NCBI GenBank assembly: GCA_947561395.2
Contig: OX387186.1
Span: forward strand, 10,901,888 to 10,965,887
DNA from: Buxus sempervirens
Lineage: Eukaryota > Streptophyta > Magnoliopsida > Buxales > Buxaceae
Direction of reading: 5' to 3'
Length of the DNA stretch: 64,000 nt
Shown here: piece by piece, positions 54,635 through 64,000 of the stretch
Layout: every line of letters begins with the position of its first letter
How positions within the stretch are numbered: position 1 is the stretch's first letter
Notes under the pieces: generated by a model
What the model saw: only the letters and a program-made list of their open reading frames with translations
Databases searched by the model: none
What the model was told of the DNA's origin: nothing
Made by a program: the position numbers and the translations under genes

Positions 54635-57600
54635 ATGTTGAGAAGGAGATTATCTTCTTTTTTAGCAATTCCAATTCGCCATTATTCGATATGCGGCAGA
54701 CTGACCTCGCCTGGTGTAATCTCATTAAAGTCGCCCTTCCAGTCTTTACCATCATATGATCAATACCTGAAACCTAGCGCTAGTCCTAGTGCAAGTGCAG
54801 GACTCCTTTTCCATGGAATTAGAGCTTATAGTCTGCTCAGTTTGAACGATCTGAGGGATAACAAAGGAGCGAGGAAGCAGAAAAAGAGAAAAGGTCGTGG
54901 AATTGGGTCTGGTCTGGGAAAGACAGCAGGGAGGGGTCATAAGGGTCAGAAAGCGAGAGGGACCATGAAATTTGGATTCGAAGGAGGTCAGACACCTCTA
55001 CGTCGTTTGTTGCCTAAACGAGGATTTAAAAATCCTTTTAGTCTCACATTTCAGGTATGTCGTATCAGTTCTCGAAGATTTTCTGTTTATTTGCTTCCGT
55101 GTGCATCTTCTTTTGGGATTTAACATCCCAGCATTTAGAATCTTTTCTTGTAATTTGGTCTGAAATGATCCCATTTGTTTACTTAACAAAGTTAGAGTAT
55201 GCATTTGTAATTTGGAGCTTGGAGAATTAATTTAGTGCTATTAGCGGCTACACCTTATCCTCAAGGTTCCATTACGAAGTTGTGGAATATTGTTTTCATC
55301 TTTGTGAGTACGAAAATGGAAAAAAGAACTCAAGAGCAGATGACTTCAGGCTGGATCTTTTTGTTTATTGATTTCCTTTGATCTCTAAGAAGTGAATTTT
55401 GTCAATCCAAATAGGAGAAGTTAAAAAGGAAAAATGAGGCCCCAAGGAATGAGCTCAACTCTCGTGGTGCCTTATGCGCTATTTATTTTGCATAGATACT
55501 TAGTATTTAGGGTACTTTCATTCTCTTACGATGTATACCATTAACTATTTACTAAAAAATAAATCATTGATATATGGTCATGATCTATATATGCTTGATG
55601 TTCATAAATATGTGCATTTAGCTTCAAAAATCCTTTGCCTTCTCTCTTTCGGCACTTTTAAGATTTTAGGACAAATTTCTTTGGTTCTATCTTTTTTGTG
55701 GCAGCCAGTAGGATTGGGCAAAATAGCTTATCTTATAAATGCAGGGAAGATAGACTCATCAGAGCTGATCACAATGAAAACCCTCAAGGTACTGAAAATC
55801 TCTTTCTATACTGCCTTGCATTCATTTACTATTAATTGTCTTTGTTAAAGAAATTCTATTATATCACAATAGGATACTGGGGCCATAGGGAAGCAAATTA
55901 AAGATGGAGTAAGATTGATGGGTCGCGGTGCTGAAAAGATTCAGTGGCCAATTCATCTTGAGGTAATGTTTCTATTTTTCCCCTTTTTTGGGATGTGTGA
56001 AAAAAAAAATGTGACCTAAAAACAAGAAACAGAAAATACATGCACCTAGATGAGAAAAAGAACACAAAAAAAGGGGTGGGAGTGGTGTGTGCCAAACCCC
56101 ACCTAATACAGCATCTTGTTGAGGGGAATCCCATAGAAAAAATGGGTCTCCAAAGACTAATTTATCAGCAAACTCATTTAAAGATTTAATTGAGTGGCTA
56201 AACAATGTGTTCTGTCTGTCTATGGGAGATGCTTCTAAATGAGCTTCAGTGGGATGGGAGTCTCCCTGACTGTGATTGGTGATCCACAAGCCATAAAATG
56301 ACTGTGGATACATTACCTTCCACATCCAAGTCATGAAATCCTGTAGGTTCAGCTTCTCTTAGGCCTCTTACTAAAGCATCTATCTGTCCCTCAGCATTCC
56401 CAATAGCAATGGGACCTCCAAAGGTATGCCTGATCTCACTAAAGTAGTTTGTATAAACTCCTTTAAAAACTGAAGTTCATGTGCTTTCTAATGAAAACTG
56501 TCAAGCTGAACTTGATGCCACTACTATCAAGAGGCAGCCAGCTCATGCTACATGAAGAATGTGGCAAATGTATGGAAACTAATGTCCTGTGGTTTCTCAT
56601 CACATCCAACATTGATAAGCAGCTAAACTACAGTTGGTGGTGGACCTGCTGCATTTGTGCCAGTTGTCGTGACAAAACCATCTATTCCTCTTGGACCAAC
56701 AAGACGAAAAATTGAGAAGGAAAGTGCTATATATATCTCATGGGAAAAGGAGAGGAGGACGAAGAAGAGGCATTGCAATAAATAGATGGTTTATAAATCA
56801 TTTCCCTATCCGTCAAAGACATATGTTCAGAAATAGCTATGAAATTTCCCCTTCCATGAAGTGCATCTTGGGTATTGATCTTGTAGAGCATAACAGTCCT
56901 GACATGTTTGTCTGTCGATGGATACTAGGTTCCGAAATTAGGCCAAAAGAGAGATGGGATAGGCAGTGTGTTTTCTCTTCGACAGAAAGGAATGGGCCAA
57001 TAAATGACCCGTTTGGTCTAAATGTTTAAATGTCTATCAGGAGTTTTCGGATCAATAAAATCATCCTAGAGAAGGAAACAAATGGTTGATACACCTTTCA
57101 AATCAAGTAACCTATGATTAACCCTCAACCCAGATGCCATTTCAAAACACTCAAATATTCCTACCCAAAAAAAAAAAAACACTCAAATATTCATTTGTTC
57201 TAAAATACCTGATCCTTAGATGTCTCAAGGGATGAGATAATATCATTTGTAAACTGGAGATGAGAAATCAAAACTATATTTGCTACTAATTGAAAGTCCC
57301 TAACAGATCTTGATCTGCTACGACATTAATGAATGTACTGAGGACATTGCAAACCATGGTAGAAATGAAGGGATCCCCTAGTTAAAGACCCTTGGATGAA
57401 GGGAAATGTCCTCTTGCATTGAGCATGCAATAGAAGTAAACATTGTCCACACAACCCTGGATCCAAATCCTTTCCAATCAAGGATCAAATTTAGAAAAAT
57501 CTTAGTTGACGCTTTGGTTTGAACTTTTCGAAGTCCAATTTTCATTCTAAGATTACCTCGCCCAATCTCATCTTCTCTTCCACATACTTGGATGCAATAA

Positions 57601-60600
57601 AAATGCTGGGTTTCCAGTATTTGTGAAATCATTTTGGTGTTATGACACTCCCAAACCATTCACTTCTTTGAGTCTAGATGTTAGCACTTTTGCAATGATG
57701 TTACTAATGGTGGTGCTGAGACTGATTGGCTGGAATTTCTTAGTGTCTAGCACTTCTTGCTTCTTGGGTATCAAAATTAAATAATTGGCATTTGTAGGTT
57801 TGCTGATAATTCTATTTACTTGGAATTTATGAACTTCATTAATTCCTCCTCCACTACATCCAAGCAATCCTAATAGAAAGCAACAATAAAGCCATCAATG
57901 CCTCAAGCTTTATTACTCATCCTAATTGCTACCAAGTTGTGTACTAATGAGATTCTGCAAGTTAGAAAAATCAGTTCTTGATTATATTTTTACAACATCA
58001 TGTTCTGGATTTTTGCCTCCAACTTGACCCATCCTCAAGATCATTACTTTGAGATTTCTCCTCATCACTATCATCTATGATGAAGCCTTTCGAAACACCT
58101 AACTTGTATAGCTCCTCCTGTATTGCCCAAATTTTTGCTTCTAATCTTTCCTTTTTTTAATGTTTCCAAAAGTCTCCTTATTCTATGATGTGATCATTAC
58201 TTTTTAAAAACCTAAATGATTTCATAAATTTGGAAAAAGGAAAGATCTAAAGGACTTACTAAATTTGAAACCTGTCAATCCTTCCCACCTTTCTCCAATT
58301 AATCTTCACATTTTTGAAACCTTAATGGGAAAACCACATATGCTGAAACTGATATTATTGAGGACCCAAAATATGATTAGTGTAGATCTTTGATGACAAA
58401 AATCTATCTAGGTGAGAACAACATAGAGGATCTTGAAGATTTGACTATGTAAACTCCCCATCCAATGATCAGTAGTCTACCAATTCTTGGTCACTTGTAA
58501 CCCTATGAAATTTTCTCGTGACCCACTGTATGCCAAGTTGAAGCATAATAAGTGTTACAATGATAGTTACCTCAAAAAATCCTTCACATATTCAAATCTA
58601 GTAGATCAAAATAAGTAGACTTGTTTTGATCTACTAGTTGGTACCTAATGGAAATGGATAAAGATCTTGTTTTGATCTACATGCTAGTCAGCCAAAAGGG
58701 AATCCAAAATCAGAAACTTACCTCCCAGCCCGCGGATAAAAGCAAGAATTCCCATTTTAAACCTCTCACACCCGACACCCAAATCAACCTTCCATCGTCC
58801 AAAATTTGCTCAGATTCTTGTCTTATCACTATATCCAGATGAACTCTTAAACGCAACTCGTTGACCGCCATTTTTTTCCCTTTTTGATGACCTCCCAACC
58901 ACGATTGTTCCAACCGATTAGTTTTATAAGTATATATGATTTCCCCCAAGAGTACTCTTGCCATTTGACTCCCCACCTCATTCATTTACTACTCCAGTCT
59001 CTTACGTTCTTGAAATTCTCTTGACGTGCTTGTGCTTCCTTTTTCAGAACTCTCTTTGGATTTTTGGAAGCAACTAACAACGTCAGATATGCCAAGGCTA
59101 TGCCAAAGTGCTGAAACTTATGGTCCTTGGCTTCAGTTCTAAAATGCAAATGCATCTCCTATATGTTTATCTATTCTTACCTCCCTTACACTGCTTCTGG
59201 ACATTATAATAGGTGAAATCACTAGCTCCTATCACAACCAAGCTAAGGTTACTGCTTTCTGAAACTTCAGGCCTATAATGCAGATTGAAGTGTAAAGGAT
59301 CACAGAAATAGGAACTCACAGGAACATAAGGAGCACGTATACCCCCAATGAAGGAGACTAGTCTCCAGGCTTGAATTGCCATTGATAAGAAATTGATGAG
59401 AGGGTTTGGAAATGACTCCATTTGTAGTTCACAATGATCAGCCATAAATGGCAAAACCCTCCTACTTGAAAATGTTGATTCCCTTATGAGCACTTACAGA
59501 GAGACACGATACTTCTTCTTGTAGTATGTCCCTGAAACGGGAGTGATTTTATTAACTATAGTCTCAGGAAGACATTTACACAGTTTCTGCTGTTGAATAT
59601 GCAATCTTAACTTTGTTGCTGGAGAAATATCTCCCCCTCTGATGTATGAGATGACAACTGGGTAAACACAAGCCTTTTCCTATTCAGAATAGTAAGAAGG
59701 TAACTCCTTTCCCCCAGTTCTGAATTTTACGAGGGGGTGAATAAAACAGTAATTAGCATGTTCCCATCATCTAAGGTTCCCAAAAAAAAAAATCTCCCAG
59801 CTAAATCCACAGCAAGCTTGTGGAGCCACAAATTGAACATATATGGCAAGGTTTTTGACTCATTTGCAGAAATATCTGCCTACTTTCCCTTCTCCCTAAA
59901 ACGCTAATTCCCTTGACAGAAAAAATCTCCTATACAACTGCTGAAGAACAAAATGAATTTTTGTCTGGATGATCCGCCCCATCTTCTTCATTCCTGAGCC
60001 ATAAATGCAATGAGTTCAGCTTTTTTGATGCCAGAAAAATCTGCAATTATTTTGTCTTGTGTTATATTCTAATTCATCTCCAATTATTTCAGAACACGGA
60101 ATCTATCTTGCAATTTATTTGCCTACAACAATCAAAATGCTAATGACAGGAATCTCCATCTGATTTTTCCCTAATTCTTTCAGGCACCCATGTATCATTC
60201 TGTGAGTTAAAAAGTCTGCTAGGCCCAAAAATAAGTGGGAATACCTGGCAGGGCAAGCCACATGCAGTCCACATTCTGGACCAACTTCCCTGAAAAACGC
60301 TCCTTGTATTTTGAAAATTTTACAACTCTGTGAGTTGCTAAGATAAAGTGTGCATCATTATGGGATGGAGCAAAACTAATGCATTGATGCCTAGATCAGT
60401 AAGAATCTAACTGCGGCCTCTGCACCACCCAAGGCCCCTAGCAGGCTTCGAAAACACTTCAACAAGTTGGGTTCCTTTGATATGAAAAATAATGGAATCC
60501 CCATTCAGACTCAAATATCAGTGAATGTTAGGTTTATTATATAAGTAGTTATTTTGAGGTTTTGAATGGAATGCCTTTAAACTTTCTCTGCATGTGAACC

Positions 60601-60898
60601 TAGACCATACTAACAAAAATAAATGGCACAGGTGTCAAGGGTGACAGCTAGAGCAAAGGATGCAGTGGAAGCAACTGGTGGATCAGTGAGGAGAGTGTAC
60701 TATAACAAGCTTGGCTTCAGAGCATTACTCAAGCCAGAATGGTTTGAGAAGAAAGGCCGGTTATTACCAAAAGCCGCCAGGCCTCCACCAAAGCAGAGAG
60801 ATAAAGTTGACAGCATCGGGCGCCTTCCTGCCCCAACCAAACCAATTCCATTTCTTCCGGTGGAGGAGGAAACAAACACCACTTCATCCGCTTCATAA
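54635..60898 (+). CDS. Mitochondrial large-subunit ribosomal protein L15 (uL15m), 4 exons
   Basis: This is a nuclear gene for a mitoribosomal large-subunit protein. Exons: 54635-55054, 55705-55788, 55873-55962 and 60632-60898. All introns are GT-AG and in phase 0 (TTTCAG|GTATGT, CTCAAG|GTACTG, CTTGAG|GTAATG), giving 286 aa. The N-terminal ~65 residues ([20 protein letters not shown]...) are rich in Arg/Ser and lack acids, as in a mitochondrial presequence. The L15 signature is [20 protein letters not shown], followed by [18 protein letters not shown]. Exon 4 encodes the end of the L15 fold ([22 protein letters not shown]) and a plant-type C-terminal extension. Intron 3 is 4,669 nt and contains an antisense LINE relic. 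Confidence 0.93.
57150..58200 (-). mobile_element. Degenerate LINE reverse-transcriptase relic in L15 intron 3
   Basis: Minus-strand fragments in broken frames match plant L1-type RT. These include [20 protein letters not shown] and [21 protein letters not shown] (57640-57867), then [20 protein letters not shown] (57378-57659), then a GLQLGDPF-like segment near 57330. Upstream, [15 protein letters not shown]...SSWRQKSR (about 58010-58110) resembles the pre-RT region. Several stops and shifts separate the pieces. Confidence 0.7.
57161..57179 (+). mobile_element. Minimal poly(A) retroposition
   Basis: Only CTACCC plus a 13-A run is inserted between two copies of CACTCAAATATTC (57148-57160 and 57180-57192). 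It looks like a LINE insertion truncated to its last six bases plus tail. The retroposon tails at 22 kb end in the similar CTACCG(A)n. Confidence 0.55.
58201..60631. other. Rest of L15 intron 3, no gene
   Basis: No supported gene on either strand. Open frames at 58648-58985 and 59167-59493 have no recognisable motif. Confidence 0.4.
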
Positions 60899-63800
60899 AC
60901 CATGAAGATGCTTTGTCAAGGCTTTGGAGTAGTGATGAATTAAGCAGGTAGCAGATCTTGTTTTTCGCAATTGAGTTGCATCTGGTTTCCTTGTCTTATT
61001 AATCATTGATGCTTTATGATTCAAAGGCACATACTGTGGCTATGGCTCAAGTTACTTGAGATGGTCGAACATGGATTGAAAGTATGTACAAGCCTCAGTT
61101 CAGACGTGAAGAAATACGTTATCCCAAGTGACCATCCTTAATTGACATGGAGTTGAAGCACCCATGTCTCTTATGGAGAAACCATCATTTTGCCTGCCAC
61201 ATTAGTTAATGTGTCAAGATTAATCTTGCTTACGCAAGCTAAAATGCATTAAAGAGAGTTTAGTCTCAATCTACAATGGAAAATCAACTCTAAGATTTGA
61301 TCAAATGCAGCTTTATGCACACAAATCAAGCAATATGTGTGGCACGCTTCCCAAGGGGCGATTATAAATAGATGGGGGAACGGCTCACCTAACATGTTCA
61401 GCAAATGGGATCCTTCGCACCCAATGTGCCCATTCACCCTTTAACTCTGCATCCTCAGTGCGTGACGTTCCAGGTTACATATGCCCTTTAATATTTTCAC
61501 TCGGCATGTACAATACATGCTCCTATTTGCAACATGACATACCCATGTTCATATTACAGAAAAGCACGTGTACATAAAGAGGATCCTTACATCTACAGCA
61601 AATATCATCCGGAAGAAGAAAAGGATAAGAACCAAACAAAAATATATATATATATAAAATTTTGTAGGCCTAATATGTGGCATCTGACTTGGTTGTGTAA
61701 TTTACAAGAAACTTATTATAAGGCATATGCTAAAGGGTCCTTTTTTTTTTTTTTTGGAACTCAGGGTATCACGCCCGCTTATGCTCAACCGACTAATACC
61801 TGAGGGCCCATGTATATTCATGTCATTTGTTGTGTCAATGAAAGCAACATGATAGATTAGTCCATGCTCTTGTTAAACTTGTAAATATATATGTTTATAA
61901 ATAAAATTATCTTATCTTCCAAAAAAAAATTTCAGCTACGAACTATATATAAAAGGTTTTATGTAAATATAACAAATTCAAATCTGACATGTTGAAGCCG
62001 AAAGGTAGAGTTTGGGTAGGACAATAATGACCTTCCGGATTTTCAGGACAACCTCAACCCTACTAAGAAGAAGAAAGTATTGCGTACCACCAAAGGGAAA
62101 CTTTTGAATTTTGAATCACCCACTTGTATAGGCCTCTATACTACTTAAGCCGCATAACAATAAAGTATTTACCAATTGGCAAGAATTAGGGTGTCTTTAA
62201 AGTTAAGGGAAGGTCTACACTTTAGGCTTAAAAATCTAAAATGGTTCTCATTATCTCACTTTCTTTCAAATCTTCTGACTTAAAAAAAAATTGTTGAATA
62301 GTCCTTCCATTAAAAAAAAATTGTTGAATAGTCCTTCCTCGTTCAAAAGATTAGAGTTCTAGGTATAAAATTTTATTTGATTAATATGAACCTGTACCGT
62401 ACAGTCTTTTCAATAAGATCCATCATATAGAAACATGGAGGCCAAGTCCTTTTTTCACCCACTAGATTTTTTTCATATTTTTTCTTTCATAACTTCACGG
62501 GAAAAAGTGATATTGTAACAGTGACTTATTTGATTCTCCATTAATGACTTTCTAGTAGTGCTACAAAAAGATTGAGATGGCTTTAATTGGAAGTCCAATG
62601 TACACTATGTGAACCCTTTTTACCCTTAGATGCTTTTTAAAACCCAGCCCATTGCCTCCCTTAATATTAATCAAGAGTCAAGGGTTTCAATCATCTTGTC
62701 CAACCCTAGCACATGCCTTTGCTTTGATGTAGTGATTGACAAGCAATTGAAGGACAAGTGGGCAGAGCTGGAATTCATCCAGCACTCTTTCTTTCAGCTG
62801 AACTGTCAATTTTCACATTTAGGCAAACATTACAACTGCCTTCCATTTATTGAGTTCTTAAGATATTTTTTTGGAAAAAGGCCCAAACAAACAAAGTGGA
62901 TGACTCCTTCCTTAGCTTGATAAATAGACCATAAAGACAGTTGCCTCCTCTCCTTCTGTTTTCCTTTTCAGTGGCTCCTCTTGCCTTAACACACTTACTT
63001 ATTATTTTCATTTTTATATAATTGTAATTCTAATTTATACAGATTATTTTTTTCCCTTTTTTTTTCTTAAATTGTTTTCCCCATCTCTTCCACATTTTTT
63101 TTAGGGTTAAGTGGTTCTCTTTATTGAAGGTAAGTTTCTTTAGTCTATTCAGGGTTTTTGGCTGACTTGTCTCATTTAAATGCATTTTGAATCCCTCTAG
63201 AGAATAGAATAAGGCTTAAACTAAGAGGGAACTAAATTACTCAAACCGGGAATTATCTTAAGTCATTAACATCTTCTTATTTGAAAATTTTGCAATATAA
63301 ATGGGCAATTTTATACTGCACATGATTAAGTGAGCGTGTTAAAAACGTGGGAATATTTAAGAGGACAGGAGTCAGAGACATCCTACTCCATTTTAAAAGA
63401 AATGATAGTTATTGCTGTGGTCCAAACAAAAAGATATTTTTAGTAAAACAAACTTTTTTTTTTGTTTTTTTTTTCTCATTTTGGGAAATTTTCACAACCT
63501 ATCAATTCAATGAGAGGAAAGTTTTTTAGGAACCCTGGGTAGGGCTATTGCTAAAGAAACTTTGTATTTTCTTTTTAAGGTAATAAGATCAAAAATATCT
63601 ATGCTATATATCACATGAGGGGGCCCCTTGGGAAGTGTGCTAAACTAACTAAATTGTTTTCCTAAAATAACCTTCCAATGACATTTTGCCTAATATATTT
63701 ATATGGGTAATTTTGTCTTTCTATTTTTTTTTTCTATTTTCAAAAAAAAACCCTTAAACAATTCCTTATGCATTACATGGCTTAAAATTTGTACCTACAT

Positions 63801-64000
63801 ACGTGCAATACTGCACATGCACCCTACTCGCTACCATCAATTAAAACAGGTCTAAAGAAACTTTCTTACTGTTTTCAAATCTCGGTCGATACTGATACAT
63901 ATATTTTTTTTTTTGATAATGATACGTATTGTTACTAGACTGCACTATTAGTGCAATAAAAGCTGACATTGACCACTACTTGTTCGATTGGTGTTATTTA
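60899..64000. other. L15 3'UTR and spacer to window end
   Basis: No supported gene. A poly(T) run at 61741-61757 followed by GGAACTCAGGGTATCACGCC looks like the reverse-oriented A-tailed end of an old retroposon. A perfect 30-bp direct tandem repeat containing TTGTTGAATAGTCCTTCC occupies about 62281-62338. A Helitron-like 3' pattern (GCACATGCACCCTACT) occurs near 63813 without a matching 5' end. Confidence 0.4.

Overview
This window reads as nuclear DNA of a flowering plant, probably a eudicot. Genes carry GT-AG introns and 5'UTR introns, spacers are AT-rich, and the encoded proteins (RHM UDP-rhamnose synthase, GAUT glycosyltransferase, PROTODERMAL FACTOR 1, organellar ribosomal protein L15) are plant families. 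I cannot name the species.

Layout. (1) 1-2160: the 5' end of a minus-strand galacturonosyltransferase (GAUT15-like) gene that runs off the left edge. (2) 3.9-18.7 kb: a tandem segmental duplication carrying two minus-strand RHM genes. The right copy is intact (671 aa). The left copy is a pseudogene with a 193-bp internal duplication, two stops, two 1-nt indels and a lost TATA box. (3) 18.7-23.9 kb: transposon-rich spacer with two mini-Helitrons, a CACTA-like end beside three hairpins, and a retroposon followed by a second very short insertion of the same tail at the same target site. (4) 23,878-40,459: a complete, very young 16.6-kb Ty3/gypsy Tat-type LTR retrotransposon. Its 1,089-bp LTRs differ at one base and a GATTG target duplication flanks it. 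Gag-pol lies on the plus strand. Between integrase and the 3' LTR are two antisense, intron-containing genes for plant-mobile-domain (PMD) proteins. (5) 40.7-42.7 kb: a membrane-anchored alpha/beta-hydrolase gene whose promoter side was hit by that element. (6) 47.0-48.5 kb: a minus-strand PDF1 gene with a GC-AG intron. (7) 50.4-54.2 kb: a foldback element, a SINE, and a 2.9-kb PIF/Harbinger-type transposon holding a nested solo LTR. (8) 54.6-60.9 kb: a four-exon mitochondrial L15 gene whose last intron is 4.7 kb and holds an antisense LINE relic. (9) 60.9-64 kb: spacer.

The host genes are unrelated neighbours. RHM and GAUT both serve pectin synthesis, but nothing in the sequence shows that their adjacency matters. 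The most unusual content is the Tat element with two diverged antisense PMD genes: copy A has an open frame across its intron, and copy B is frameshifted. ORF calls follow the supplied translations; splice sites were read by eye from phase, GT/AG and homology to known families.
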